A stretch of DNA of 64,000 nucleotides from Lachnospiraceae bacterium (GCA_029053015.1 JAIDHX010000046.1:1-64000); one strand, 5' to 3'; shown: positions 50,643-60,467, numbered from the stretch's first letter. The notes: generated by a model not told the origin, from the sequence alone. Numbers and translations are program-made.

Positions 50643-51701
50643 ATGAAACGTGAAATGATCAGCGATGCGCTGGATTTACTGGACGACGATTTGATTGCCC
50701 ATACAGACAGAATACGAAAAAAGGGAAAGAAGCAGCAGATAAGCAAAACGCTGGCTGAGTTTTGTAGCGCAGCAGCATGCCTCTGTCTTATACTTGCTGC
50801 CGCAACAGTTCTTCCCGCCCTGCTTCTCAGGAACGTGCCAACGCTGCCGGACGGCATTGGTATGGGATATGCAGACAGACTGCCCGACAACACCACAGTG
50901 CCATCCGGTCCCGAAACAGACTTGTCCGGCACCAATATCCCAACCGATATCCCGCAGGACAATCCGGAAACTATAGAACCCTTTATTTCAATGGAATCCC
51001 TGCTTGTGTCCGATTCCGGCTCCGACTATATAAGCACGCAAGCGCTCCGGCTTACCTTTGTCCCCGTCGGAGATTACACGGGAATCTATACCAACGTACC
51101 TACGGACGCAGATTTATCCGTGTGCCTTGGCGCTTTCATTCCCGAAGCCGAAGAATGGTATTATGTCTCCGGGCACAGGGATATGCAATACCTGATTCAA
51201 AATGCGGACGGCGCTTATACACTCTGGAAATTCCAGTGCTTTACCGGTGATTCCTACCCCTATAGCGACGTTTTAAAGCTGGTTTACCGGCTGGAATCCC
51301 CCGATGCCATTATGTCAATTCAAGTATCTCCTCCCACCATGGTCAACACTGAGGCAGGGAAAAAATTACAGGAGCAAATCGGGAACAGCACCATCACAGA
51401 CCACGCTGAAATCGAAGCTGTCTATCAGGTGCTCTCCTCCCTCACCTGTTACGGCAGCGACCGCTGGGATATCATCAATTACGGCAGTGCAGATGCCGCC
51501 ACAGACGGCACGGGACCGTTAGATGCAGTCAGATTTGGACGGTATCTGTCCCTTGTCACGGAGTACGGCAACGAAATTGACGGCTTGAAATACACGGCAG
51601 TTTCCGATATGTTTTACGAATTCAGCGGTATTGCCTACAATACCCTGACAGAAGAACAGGCGCAAAAAATGTGCGAGATTTTCGGAATTGAAACAGAATA
51701 A
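50643..51701 (+). CDS. Putative membrane anti-sigma factor
   Basis: The 352-residue protein has an N-terminal cytosolic part of about 35 residues (ISDALDLLDDDLIAHTDRIR), one membrane helix (FCSAAACLCLILAAATVLPALLL, about 42-65), a Pro/Thr/Asp-rich linker, and an outer domain of about 230 residues. This is the arrangement of clostridial anti-sigma factors whose cytosolic helix holds the ECF factor. The family is not named from the sequence. GGAGG five bases before the ATG at 50643 sets the start. Confidence 0.7.
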   Translation: MKREMISDALDLLDDDLIAHTDRIRKKGKKQQISKTLAEFCSAAACLCLILAAATVLPALLLRNVPTLPDGIGMGYADRLPDNTTVPSGPETDLSGTNIPTDIPQDNPETIEPFISMESLLVSDSGSDYISTQALRLTFVPVGDYTGIYTNVPTDADLSVCLGAFIPEAEEWYYVSGHRDMQYLIQNADGAYTLWKFQCFTGDSYPYSDVLKLVYRLESPDAIMSIQVSPPTMVNTEAGKKLQEQIGNSTITDHAEIEAVYQVLSSLTCYGSDRWDIINYGSADAATDGTGPLDAVRFGRYLSLVTEYGNEIDGLKYTAVSDMFYEFSGIAYNTLTEEQAQKMCEIFGIETE

Positions 51702-51713
51702 ATTTATCAGGGT

Positions 51714-51752
51714 AAACCCCTGCCATTTTAGATAGATTGGCAGGGGTTTTTT
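51714..51752 (+). terminator. Terminator of the sigma/anti-sigma operon
   Basis: A perfect 12-bp stem (51714-51725 with 51738-51749) and T run follow the anti-sigma stop; the convergent oxidase gene ends 30 bases further on. Confidence 0.88.
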
Positions 51753-51781
51753 GATTTGTTTCTTCTCTCCATAACGCTTTA

Positions 51782-52240
51782 TTATTTCGTGTAATTTACA
51801 AATGCAGTCTCTTTATCATATTCTGCCAGTTCATTCGCAGAAATATCGCCAATACCGTCATATCTGTAATAACGGCCATGATCTGCCTGAAATTCAAGGA
51901 CACAATAATCTTCATCATCCACCCCATTCGGATAGTATTTCTCATCGCCCTCATTCCATATCATAGCTTTATATTCGTGATCAAAGTGCACAATAATGGT
52001 TCCGGTAAAACACACGCCTTCAAAAGTCCGACAATTATCAAAATACAGGCAGGCCTTATTATTTCTCAATAATGCCTGAACATGCTGAGAGGATGTATTT
52101 GTTGAAATCAAATGGCCTCCCAGCCCTTTATGCCAAGTACTAAATACTTTTCTTATACTAGGATTCCCATCTTTGTCCAAAAAACCGATACTGGCAAACC
52201 CGGATTCTTTTACTAAGTTATCAATTTCGTTCAGCGTCAT
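51782..52240 (-). CDS. Pyridoxamine 5'-phosphate oxidase-like flavin protein
   Basis: The 152-residue split-barrel protein (SIGFLDKDGNPSIRKVFSTW, ISTNTSSQHVQALLRNNKACLYF, EGVCFTGTIIVHFD) belongs to the flavin/F420-type PNPOx-like superfamily. Its task is probably reduction of a small molecule or flavin storage. It overlaps the marR stop by four bases (ATATGA), so the two are coupled. The MarR protein probably senses a compound related to its substrate. Confidence 0.85.
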   Translation of the reverse strand: MTLNEIDNLVKESGFASIGFLDKDGNPSIRKVFSTWHKGLGGHLISTNTSSQHVQALLRNNKACLYFDNCRTFEGVCFTGTIIVHFDHEYKAMIWNEGDEKYYPNGVDDEDYCVLEFQADHGRYYRYDGIGDISANELAEYDKETAFVNYTK

Positions 52241-52680
52241 ATCTTTCTTTCCTCCTCTTCGAGATTCTTCAATATTTTCTCCAGTCCTGCATCCAGTCTC
52301 AAAATCTCCTCATCCGTAAACCCTTTATAAAACAAGCGGCTCATTTCGTCGGAGACTTCTTTGTATTTACTTTCCAGCCTGCGCGCATTATCCGTAAGGC
52401 AAATGCGGATTTGCCGACGGTCTTCGGGATCATAACATCTTGTAATATGTCCCATACTTTCCATTCGGTCAAGCATGCTGGTCAATGTTGTTTTTGCCAG
52501 TCCTGTTCTTCTGGCAAGTTCCACGATGGGCAGATTATCCTCCTGCCATAAAACATAGAGAATATGTCCCTGCGCGCCGTTAAATTCGTCAATTCCGGCT
52601 TCCGTCAGCAATCTGCCGAAGACACGTCCCTGAATCTGTTTTATCTGTGAAATTAAAAATCCGCCTTTCGTCTCAAGCAT
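52237..52680 (-). CDS. MarR family transcription regulator
   Basis: The 147-residue protein has the winged helix-turn-helix (LPIVELARRTGLAKTTLTSML, HITRCYDPEDRRQIRICLT) flanked by dimerisation helices. AGGAGG precedes the ATG at 52680; the longer frame to 52731 runs through the promoter. It probably represses its own operon through the palindrome upstream. Confidence 0.92.
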   Translation of the reverse strand: MLETKGGFLISQIKQIQGRVFGRLLTEAGIDEFNGAQGHILYVLWQEDNLPIVELARRTGLAKTTLTSMLDRMESMGHITRCYDPEDRRQIRICLTDNARRLESKYKEVSDEMSRLFYKGFTDEEILRLDAGLEKILKNLEEEERKI

Positions 52681-52699
52681 TATTTTCCTCCTATATGGA

Positions 52700-52728
52700 A
52701 TAGTACTATATAGTACTATATATGTCAA
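52700..52728 (-). promoter_or_regulatory. marR promoter with palindromic operator
   Basis: TTGACA (52723-52728) and TACTAT (52700-52705), spacer 17. The palindrome AGTACTATATAGTACT (52702-52717) fills the spacer and -10 box, so a bound dimer would exclude RNA polymerase. Confidence 0.8.
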
Positions 52729-52748
52729 CACTTTTTATTATGGTGACC

Positions 52749-53330
52749 TTATTTCATAGAATAGAGTTGTATGCAAATAATCATTGTTCCAATCCCATAT
52801 CCGATTGGCGCAATATACCATATATTTTCGTTGATAAATACTGTTCCCAAAAATCCGATAAGGCAGAGCATGCCGCAAACCAATGCATTTAATTTCATGA
52901 TTCGCTTCGATTTGTCACTGCTTTTGGCAGACAAACCAACACATAAAAAAGCAAGACCTGTAAAAAATCCCCACGCCAGATAGTCAATCGCCATTTCTAC
53001 AGATGGCCAAAAGCCAATCCGAAAATAAACAGGAACAAGAACACCTTCATTTATAAGTCTTCTTGTCACAGTGATATTTACAATATGAGCAGCTCCGGTT
53101 AATGCACATGTGCAAGCCATAAAGGCGAGCATTGCATTTTTATAAAGTGATGTAATGGATAAGGAATTACTAAGTTCTAATAAAACAAAAAGGACTACAG
53201 GCGCACTAAAGATGGTCATTAGCTCCCATGCTGTCAGCGCCACTTCTGATTTGGTGATAAGAAATAAGCCTACTGATAAAAAATATAAAACACAAGTTAT
53301 GATTCCTATTACGGATATTTTTTTCGTCAT
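52749..53330 (-). CDS. Polytopic membrane protein, unknown
   Basis: The 193-residue protein has six hydrophobic segments (for instance ISVIGIITCVLYFLSVGLFL, LALVCGML-type helix near 150, IWYIAPIGYGIGTMIICIQL). No transporter or enzyme motif is visible. GGGAGG precedes the start. It lies upstream of marR on the same strand, but marR has its own promoter in the gap. Confidence 0.65.
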   Translation of the reverse strand: MTKKISVIGIITCVLYFLSVGLFLITKSEVALTAWELMTIFSAPVVLFVLLELSNSLSITSLYKNAMLAFMACTCALTGAAHIVNITVTRRLINEGVLVPVYFRIGFWPSVEMAIDYLAWGFFTGLAFLCVGLSAKSSDKSKRIMKLNALVCGMLCLIGFLGTVFINENIWYIAPIGYGIGTMIICIQLYSMK

Positions 53331-53535
53331 ATATTTCCTCCCGGATTTTTCGGAAAAGTTGATATCCTTTTTCCATCGTGTTACGAACCCCTCATAAGGA
53401 CAAAAATAACCTGTAACAGATTATAACACAATATGAACAGGATATGAAGAACTGATTGAAATGCTTTCATAAAAGCGACTACCGCTTGTTTTGCTATTGC
53501 ATTATTGCCGGTTATTTTGAGAGCATTAAATATTC

Positions 53536-53565
53536 TTGTTTGCTCGTTAATGAGTATGGTACAAT
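53536..53565 (+). promoter_or_regulatory. Possible promoter of the HD-domain gene
   Basis: TTGTTT (53536-53541) and TACAAT (53560-53565), spacer 18, 48 bases before the start codon. The rest of the gap 53331-53535 shows nothing else. Confidence 0.5.
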
Positions 53566-53612
53566 GTTTGTGCTGTACGGTATGGCAAATCGCAATTTGG
53601 GGAGGTATGATG

Positions 53613-54176
53613 ATGGATAGAACAATCGCAGAAAAATTGCTTATAGAAGCAGAAAGTATGAATAAAGGCGCATGGGTTGAGCATTCATATCATGTAGCAC
53701 GTTTGGCTGAAAAAATAGCCTGTAAGGCGGGCATGAATAGCGAAAAGGCATATATTTATGGCCTGCTTCATGATATTGGACGGAGAAATGGCAATATGCA
53801 GGCTCGCCATGCCATAGAAGGTTATCAATACTTAACGCATATAGGATTTGACGAAGGCGCAAGAATTTGTCTCACGCATACATTTCAATATCAGGATGTT
53901 GAAGCAATTTATGACTCTTGGGATTGTAATAGTGAGGAAAAGCAATTTGTAGCAGAATACTTAAAAGGGATTACTTATAACGATTATGATAAGTTAATTC
54001 AATTGTGCGATGCTTTGTCATTGGCAAATGGTTATTGTTATGCCGAAAAGAAGATGGTCAATAGCGTGATAAAATTTGGGTTTAAAGATACCACAATTAA
54101 TAAGTGGAAAGCAATATTGGAATTAAAAGAATATTTTGATGAAAAAATCCAAAGTGATGTATATCTGCTGTTTTGA
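53613..54176 (+). CDS. HD-domain phosphohydrolase
   Basis: The 187-residue protein has the HD signature: His24/His27 (EHSYHVARLAEKIA), His53-Asp54 (GLLHDIGRRNG), and a later LCDALSLANG with Asp. It probably hydrolyses a nucleotide phosphate. No second domain is present. GGGGAGG lies seven bases before the third of three adjacent ATGs, which I take as start. The gene is more AT-rich than its neighbours and seems monocistronic. Confidence 0.85.
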   Translation: MDRTIAEKLLIEAESMNKGAWVEHSYHVARLAEKIACKAGMNSEKAYIYGLLHDIGRRNGNMQARHAIEGYQYLTHIGFDEGARICLTHTFQYQDVEAIYDSWDCNSEEKQFVAEYLKGITYNDYDKLIQLCDALSLANGYCYAEKKMVNSVIKFGFKDTTINKWKAILELKEYFDEKIQSDVYLLF

Positions 54177-54281
54177 ATATTATCGTAAATACCGCAAAGC
54201 CGTAATACAAGATGTTCCGTTTCAAACGTTACTGTTCCCAAATATTTAGCCCGCTCTTTTTCAATAAGCGGGCTAAACATC

Positions 54282-54995
54282 CTACCGCAGCACTAACGGC
54301 GCAATTTTCCTGAAATCCCCGTCCATAATGCGGTAGGAAGCGCTGTACACGCCGTACTCCTTTGGGGAAATATCCGTGTGGATGTACAGGGAATCCATAC
54401 CCACCGCACATGCGCCTGCAATATCCGCTGCCTCGTCGTTTCCTATCATGATGCTCTCTTTCTTTACCAGCCTGTATTGTTTGAGCAGTCCATTAAAAAA
54501 TGCAGGAGAAGGCTTTTTGACTCCCTGTTTGGAGGAGAGGAAAATGCCGTCAAAATAAGGAACAATTCCCAGCATACAAAGCTCCGGCTCCGTAAAGTCC
54601 GCCTGCGCATTGGAAAGTAGGTAAATGCTCTTTCCCCTTCTCTTCAACTCCTTTAAAAATGCTTCCACACCGTCGTAAAGGGCAAGTTTCTCCCTGGAGA
54701 GAGTTCTGAAAAAAACTGCCGTCATCTTCGCCTGCGTATCGTCACAAACAATCTCTTTTTGCTGATACAGCTTTGCAAACACCCGGCGCAAATCCGGTTC
54801 TGCATCCTTGCCGCCAAGCGCCTCTTTCTCTTTCTGCTCCAGCCGGCGGAACTCCCTTTTCAACTCCGCGGGGCTGTAAAAAGCCCCGAAGGATGCATAG
54901 AGTTCGGCAAGCTTCTTCCACAAATAAGGCTTATCCTCATCGGTGCGGATATCCGCCAGCGTGCCGTATAAATCAAAAATATAATTCCGGTACAT
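54282..54995 (-). CDS. HAD family hydrolase
   Basis: The 237-residue protein has the HAD motifs FDLYGTLADI (first Asp nucleophile near residue 9), LLSNAQADF (motif II Ser/Asn), GVKKPSPAFF (Lys), and GNDEAADIAGA (acidic motif IV). It belongs to the phosphoglycolate-phosphatase/YjjG-like group; a sugar-phosphate role is suggested by its place at the end of the glycogen operon. GGGAGG is nine bases before the ATG at 54995, and the debranching gene's TGA (54997) overlaps that site, so translation is coupled. Confidence 0.88.
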   Translation of the reverse strand: MYRNYIFDLYGTLADIRTDEDKPYLWKKLAELYASFGAFYSPAELKREFRRLEQKEKEALGGKDAEPDLRRVFAKLYQQKEIVCDDTQAKMTAVFFRTLSREKLALYDGVEAFLKELKRRGKSIYLLSNAQADFTEPELCMLGIVPYFDGIFLSSKQGVKKPSPAFFNGLLKQYRLVKKESIMIGNDEAADIAGACAVGMDSLYIHTDISPKEYGVYSASYRIMDGDFRKIAPLVLR

Positions 54996-54996
54996 C

Positions 54997-56988
54997 TCAT
55001 TCATCCTCCCGCAGCATATCATACACGCGCAGCATTTCTCCCACGCTCCACGCCTGTGCGAAACAGCCCTTCGACGAAACCGGATTCGCGCCGTCGTAAA
55101 TCTCGGGAAGCTGTCCGATGCAACCCTCCCGCAGCGCAGCGGTTATACTCTCAAGCTGTTCCTTTACATATGTCTTTGCTTCCTCAGAATATCCATGCAC
55201 CTTCAGATAGGCAAGGTAGTAGCCGCCCAGCGGGAATACCCAAACCGTCCCCTGATGGTACGCCAAGTCTCTTTTTAGCTGTTCGCCGCCATAGACGGGA
55301 CAAAATTCCCCATCCGCAGGGTCCAGCGTTCTAAGCCCATAGGGGGTGTACAGCTTCCTAAACACCGTCTCCACCACTTGTCTTTCCCGCTCCGGAGAAA
55401 GCACCGAAAAGGGCAGCGAAACCGCCCAAATCTGGTTACAGCGAATCTGCGAATCAGCCTTTGTGCCGGAGAGCACGTCTTTTAAGCAGCCCGCCTCTTC
55501 ATTCCAGAACTTTGCAAAGCTTTCCTTCACCAGATCGGCAAGCCGTCCATAGTCCCATTCCTGTACTGTCACCGCACTTCCTGCGTCCGCCTCCTTCTCC
55601 ATGCCGGCTTTCTGCGCGGGACAAAGCTTCTGAAACTCCTCCATAATGCGCAGAACATTGTACCAGTAAGCATTGATTTCCACAGGCTTGCCATGTCTTG
55701 GCGTTGGCAGGATATCCCCCACCCTGACGTCCATCCATGTGACCTGATCCAAATCCTTTCCTGCAAAAATCAATCCGTCCGTATCCATGCCAATGCCGAA
55801 GTCCGTACCTTTTTTGTACCATTCTATGATCTCCGCCATCGTCCCATAGGCGCTTTTTACAAAGGCAATGTCCTTTGTCCTCTTATAATATTCATACACG
55901 GCAAGAATAAAAAGAAGCGAGGCATCCACGGTGTTGTACCCGGGCGCTTCCTTTCCCTCCGGAAACAGATTCGGCATCAAACCCTTTTTGCAGTAAGCAA
56001 GAAAGGTCTTTAAGATACTCTCCGCCTCTTCATACCGCCTTGTGGCAAGACAGAGCCCCTGTATGGCAATCATGGTGTCCCTGCCCCAGTCCTCAAAGAA
56101 AGGAAATCCCGCCAGTATCGTCTGCTTTGCCGTTGATGCGCGGTAGGAAATAAACTGATCCGCGTTGACAGCAAGCGTCTTTGCCGTCTCGTCCGCAAAA
56201 CCCGCCTGTCTCTCCAGCGCGCGCCGGCGCTGCTTCATGCACGCAAGCATCTCCTCTACAGAGGGCAGCTCCTTCATCACGCCATAGACAATAGAAAGTG
56301 TGTCTGTCTGCCCCGCGGAAACAGTCAGCCTGACACGGTGGTTGACAGCCGTACAGCCCGTTTCCCGCCTGCCGTCACAGGCGTCATAGGCATAGTAGAG
56401 GTTGTCAAAAAAGCGAAGGGGCAGCTCCGAAAATTCCCCGTTTGTCTCACAGTAAAGCTGCTTTCCGTTTGCACTGATTTTTCTTCCTTCCACCGTAAAG
56501 GACTGCTCCCTGGAGAGCAGCGCGCCCTTTGGCACAAATTGTAAGTGGGGATACACAAAAAGTGTCACCGCCTTATCCGAGCGGTTCTTGATTTCGTAGG
56601 ATATGCCCACCGTGTTTTCTCCCTGCTTTACAACCAGGGTACGTACGATTTCCACGCCCTTTATCAGATAGCTGAATTGCGGGTAATCCTCGTAGGAAAA
56701 GCGAGTCTGATAGAGAAATCCTTCCTCTGCGGAGCCGTCGGCAAACCGCTGGCTGGAAATATGTATCTTTTCTTCCCCCATACACAGCATCTCCTCCAGC
56801 CTGTGTATCATATTGACTCTGTTGTTGGGCGCGTGCATACATGCCATCAGCACTGCATGGTCGTTCCGGCTGCAGGAGCCAATCGTGGTAAGAGAAGAAA
56901 ATCCCCCAAGTCCGTTCGTCATCAGAAAGCAGTTTTCCTCTCCCCGTTCCAATGTCTGAAAATCCTGTTTTCCATATATAAATTTCAT
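54997..56988 (-). CDS. Glycogen debranching enzyme (amylo-alpha-1,6-glucosidase)
   Basis: The 663-residue enzyme has an N-terminal beta domain with LMTNGLGGFSSLTTIG and a C-terminal (alpha/alpha)6 barrel with FPFFEDWGRDTMIAIQGL, DGLIFAGKDLDQVTWMD and ACYWNVLRI-like segments (EINAYWYNVLRIM). It hydrolyses alpha-1,6 branch glucose after chain transfer. GGAGACG sets the start at 56988. It is followed by the HAD gene and preceded by malQ with a 46-base gap. Confidence 0.93.
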   Translation of the reverse strand: MKFIYGKQDFQTLERGEENCFLMTNGLGGFSSLTTIGSCSRNDHAVLMACMHAPNNRVNMIHRLEEMLCMGEEKIHISSQRFADGSAEEGFLYQTRFSYEDYPQFSYLIKGVEIVRTLVVKQGENTVGISYEIKNRSDKAVTLFVYPHLQFVPKGALLSREQSFTVEGRKISANGKQLYCETNGEFSELPLRFFDNLYYAYDACDGRRETGCTAVNHRVRLTVSAGQTDTLSIVYGVMKELPSVEEMLACMKQRRRALERQAGFADETAKTLAVNADQFISYRASTAKQTILAGFPFFEDWGRDTMIAIQGLCLATRRYEEAESILKTFLAYCKKGLMPNLFPEGKEAPGYNTVDASLLFILAVYEYYKRTKDIAFVKSAYGTMAEIIEWYKKGTDFGIGMDTDGLIFAGKDLDQVTWMDVRVGDILPTPRHGKPVEINAYWYNVLRIMEEFQKLCPAQKAGMEKEADAGSAVTVQEWDYGRLADLVKESFAKFWNEEAGCLKDVLSGTKADSQIRCNQIWAVSLPFSVLSPERERQVVETVFRKLYTPYGLRTLDPADGEFCPVYGGEQLKRDLAYHQGTVWVFPLGGYYLAYLKVHGYSEEAKTYVKEQLESITAALREGCIGQLPEIYDGANPVSSKGCFAQAWSVGEMLRVYDMLREDE

Positions 56989-57034
56989 AATCGTCTCCAT
57001 TTATGGGAAAAACCGCCGAAGCGGTTTTCCTTGT

Positions 57035-58525
57035 TTATTCCGGTAAGCGTGCGCTGATTTCGGTAAGTCGATATATTTTTTCAATGACTTCGTCGGTCAA
57101 CATCCCTTCTGTCATTCTCCACAGCCAGTTTCCGCCCAGCGTGGAGGGCTTGTTGATTCTCGCCTCTTTATCCAGTCCCAGATAGTCCTGCACAGGAATG
57201 ACACAGGTGTCGGCAACACTCAGCATTGCCATACGCACAAAATCCCAGTATTTTTCTTTGTCCGGCGTTGCCGCATTATTCATGTATTCTTCTGCAAACG
57301 CCCTGCTTTCGTCGTCAAGACCTTTGTACCACTGCACCAGCGTCTCGTTGTCGTGGGTGCCTGTATAAACCACACAGTTTTTGTGATAGCCGTGCGGCAG
57401 ATAATCCGATTGCTCCCGCGGATCAAAGGCAAACTCCAGCACCTTCATGCCGGGGTATCCGCTTTCCTCCAAAAGCCGCATAACCGACTCTGTCAGAAAG
57501 CCCAAATCCTCCGCAATAATTTCCTGCTCGCCAAGCCTTGCACGCAGCGCCCAAAACAGCTCCATACCGGGCCCCTTTTCCCAATGTCCGTACTCCGCCG
57601 TCTCATCCCCCCACGGAATACTGTAATACTCGTCAAAGCCACGGAAATGGTCAATCCGCACCACATCATACAAGGAAAAACAATGTTCCATCCTGCGGCA
57701 CCACCAATGATAACCGGTCTGCCTGTGGTATTCCCAGCGGTACAAAGGATTACCCCAAAGCTGCCCCGTCTCGGAAAAGGCGTCGGGCGGACAGCCCGCC
57801 ACGGCAGTCGGACAATACTCGCCGTCAAACTGGAACATCTCCGGATGCGCCCAAGCATCCGAGGAGTCAAACGCCACATAGATGGGAATATCCCCGATAA
57901 TCCGAATTCCCTTTTCGTTTGCATACCGCTTCAGCCTGCTCCACTGTTTCTGAAATACAAACTGCAGATACTTATAAAACTCAATGTCAAAATAACACTC
58001 CCGCCGATAATAATCCAGCGCAAAGGACCAGCGCTTTTTGATATCCTCCGCCCATTCACTCCATGCCGCTCCGTCAAAGCGCTGCTTGACCGCCATAAAA
58101 AGAGCATAATCCTCAAGCCAGTCTGCATTTTGCTCCATGAAACGGATAAAATCCGGATTCTGTGCTATATTGCTGCGCTCATAGGCAAGCCGCAGCAGAA
58201 GAAAACGCTGTCTGTACTGTTTTTCGTAGTCAATTTGCGCGGGGTTACTGCCAAAGTCAAACGACTCGCATTCTTCCTCCGTCAGCACGCCTTCTTCCAC
58301 CAGCGCATCGGGATCGATAAAATAGGGATTGCCCGCAAAAGACGAAAACGACTGATAGGGAGAATCCCCATAGCTTGTGGGGGAAAGCGGCAGAATCTGC
58401 CAATAGCTCTGCCCCGCTTCCACCAATTTGTCGATAAATGCATATGCTTCCTTTGAAAAACAGCCTATTCCGTATTTGGAAGGCAGGCTTGCCACCGGAA
58501 GCAGAATCCCGCTTGCTCTTTTCAT
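57035..58525 (-). CDS. malQ: 4-alpha-glucanotransferase
   Basis: The 496-residue GH77 enzyme has RIDHFRGFDEYYSIP (nucleophile Asp), IIAEDLG (acid/base Glu) and GTHDNETLVQW (transition-state Asp). It disproportionates maltodextrins, releasing glucose and longer chains. It starts MKRASGILLPVASLPSKYGIG, as most clostridial MalQ, with AAGGAAAGG upstream. It lies 19 bases from pulA. Confidence 0.96.
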   Translation of the reverse strand: MKRASGILLPVASLPSKYGIGCFSKEAYAFIDKLVEAGQSYWQILPLSPTSYGDSPYQSFSSFAGNPYFIDPDALVEEGVLTEEECESFDFGSNPAQIDYEKQYRQRFLLLRLAYERSNIAQNPDFIRFMEQNADWLEDYALFMAVKQRFDGAAWSEWAEDIKKRWSFALDYYRRECYFDIEFYKYLQFVFQKQWSRLKRYANEKGIRIIGDIPIYVAFDSSDAWAHPEMFQFDGEYCPTAVAGCPPDAFSETGQLWGNPLYRWEYHRQTGYHWWCRRMEHCFSLYDVVRIDHFRGFDEYYSIPWGDETAEYGHWEKGPGMELFWALRARLGEQEIIAEDLGFLTESVMRLLEESGYPGMKVLEFAFDPREQSDYLPHGYHKNCVVYTGTHDNETLVQWYKGLDDESRAFAEEYMNNAATPDKEKYWDFVRMAMLSVADTCVIPVQDYLGLDKEARINKPSTLGGNWLWRMTEGMLTDEVIEKIYRLTEISARLPE

Positions 58526-58544
58526 GTGTCCGGTTCCTTTCCTT

Positions 58545-60467
58545 TTATATCATGGCGAGCAGCATACCACTGTGCGCCGCCACCAAAACTTCCTTTTCCT
58601 CTGTATCTAAGGCGCGCTTTATGTCCGCCGCCTTCCCGTCAGCCAAGACCGCCCATGCACCCTCCGGCAGTCTAAAGGAATAATCTTCGGCATCCGCATT
58701 GTAAATCACCAGCAGCTCCGATACCCCTTCCTTATCCGGGCTTGTATTGTCCACGCGGAAGGAAACTACGCCGCTTTTGTGTATTTTTTTCTCTGTAATC
58801 CGCGTGGAAGCGGAAGCCGATTTATCGCACAGCCCCGGCAGATGCTTCCTCAAACGAATCAGTCCCTTGTAGTAATCCACCAGCTCCTTGTATTCCACCG
58901 TCCTGCTCCAGCGCAGCATATTAATCTCCGGCAGGGAATTGTAGCTGTTGCCTTCCCCGAATTTGGTACGTCCAAACTCCTCTCCGGCCTGCATAAAAAG
59001 ATTGCCCTGACAGGTAAAATAGATAAACGCCGCCAGCTTGTTTGCCGAAAGCACATCCTCGTATTTCTTTTCAAAATCGGGCTTCTCGTGCATGGAATAC
59101 ACCAGCTTATCCCAGAGGGTAAAATTGTCATGCGCAGACACGTAGTTAATAATCTGCCCACAGCTCTTCGGTCTGAAGCACGCGCCGCCGTCCCGCCAGC
59201 CTGTCACGGCAAACAAAAGCAAAGCCTCCAGACCGGAACCGCCATTGACAAAACCGGGCTCCTTTTCTTCAAACACATGGCCTTTAATCACATCTCTGGT
59301 GTCGTCGCTGAAAATACCGATGCCCTCGTCAAGGCTTTCCGTATTTTCCTTTAACGCCGCCTGCGTGCCGTCCTCCATGGGCGATGTGTCCGCCCGCCAC
59401 GGCTCGCCGTACAGGATTTTTTCACCCTCGCCAAACTCTTCATTTAGCTCGCGCCGTATCCGGTTCATCAATTCCACGGTCAGAAGTCCCATCAAATCAA
59501 AACGGAAGCCGTCTATATGGTACTCCTTCGCCCAGTACATCACAGAATCCGCAATGTAATTGTCTACCATCGCCCTTCCTGCGGCAATATCATTTCCACA
59601 GGCGGAGCCGTCCGACAAACTGCCGTCCTCCTTGTGGCGGTAATAATACCCCGGCGCCATACGCTGCAGCCACGAATCCTCGCTATAAGTATGATTATAC
59701 ACCACATCCATGATAACGCGCATCCCTTTTTTGTGAAGCGCCTGAATCATTTCCTTGCACTCCCGTATTCTGACCGTGCCATCCGACACATCAGTGGCAT
59801 AGGAACCCTCCGGCACATTGTAATTCAAAGGGTCGTAGCCCCAGTTATACTGCCCGTCATTTCCCGCTTCGTCCACGGAACCATAATCAAAAAACGGCAT
59901 AAGATGTACATGGGTAACTCCCAGTTCCCCTAAATATTCCATACAGGTCGGGTAACTTCCATTCGTCCCCTCCACCGTAAATGCCTTATACTTTCCGCGG
60001 TATGCCTCCGAAACCCCGCTGTCCGCATCATAGGAAAAATCCTTGATATGCAGCTCATATATAATCTTCTCCGGTTCCGCCTCCGGCGCTTTATCCTCTG
60101 CAAATCCCACCGGGTCCGTCAGTTTTAAATTGACCACCATGCTTTTGCGCCCGTTACAGTTACAGCCCGTGGCGTAGGGGTCGGCAGTACGCAGCGCCTG
60201 CCCGTTCGTATAGACAAGGTAATCATAATACATGCCGTGCAGGTTTTCTTCAAATTCCTGTTTCCACACACCCCTGTCCTCCGGCTCCATTTCCCTTATA
60301 ATACATGCTTTTTCATTGTCATTTCGGTAGAGCCGCAGTTCAATTTTTTCAGCAAAAGGGCTCCACACCTTAAAAACCGTCCCTTCCGCCGTACACTTTG
60401 CCCCTAAATCCTTTCCGTCATACCGGAAACAGTTGTCAAAATCTTCTCTATATACAAAGGTTTTCAC
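58545..60467 (-). CDS. pulA: Type I pullulanase
   Basis: The 640-residue GH13 enzyme has an N-terminal CBM48-like domain (about 20-110), YNWGYDPLNYN, and the four conserved regions: VIMDVVYNHT, GFRFDLMGL (nucleophile Asp), LYGEPW (acid/base Glu) and VSAHDN. No signal peptide is present, so it debranches imported or stored alpha-glucans in the cytosol. The start is a GTG at 60467 behind AGGAGTGAGG. A hairpin terminator lies between malG and this gene. Confidence 0.94.
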   Translation of the reverse strand: MKTFVYREDFDNCFRYDGKDLGAKCTAEGTVFKVWSPFAEKIELRLYRNDNEKACIIREMEPEDRGVWKQEFEENLHGMYYDYLVYTNGQALRTADPYATGCNCNGRKSMVVNLKLTDPVGFAEDKAPEAEPEKIIYELHIKDFSYDADSGVSEAYRGKYKAFTVEGTNGSYPTCMEYLGELGVTHVHLMPFFDYGSVDEAGNDGQYNWGYDPLNYNVPEGSYATDVSDGTVRIRECKEMIQALHKKGMRVIMDVVYNHTYSEDSWLQRMAPGYYYRHKEDGSLSDGSACGNDIAAGRAMVDNYIADSVMYWAKEYHIDGFRFDLMGLLTVELMNRIRRELNEEFGEGEKILYGEPWRADTSPMEDGTQAALKENTESLDEGIGIFSDDTRDVIKGHVFEEKEPGFVNGGSGLEALLLFAVTGWRDGGACFRPKSCGQIINYVSAHDNFTLWDKLVYSMHEKPDFEKKYEDVLSANKLAAFIYFTCQGNLFMQAGEEFGRTKFGEGNSYNSLPEINMLRWSRTVEYKELVDYYKGLIRLRKHLPGLCDKSASASTRITEKKIHKSGVVSFRVDNTSPDKEGVSELLVIYNADAEDYSFRLPEGAWAVLADGKAADIKRALDTEEKEVLVAAHSGMLLAMI

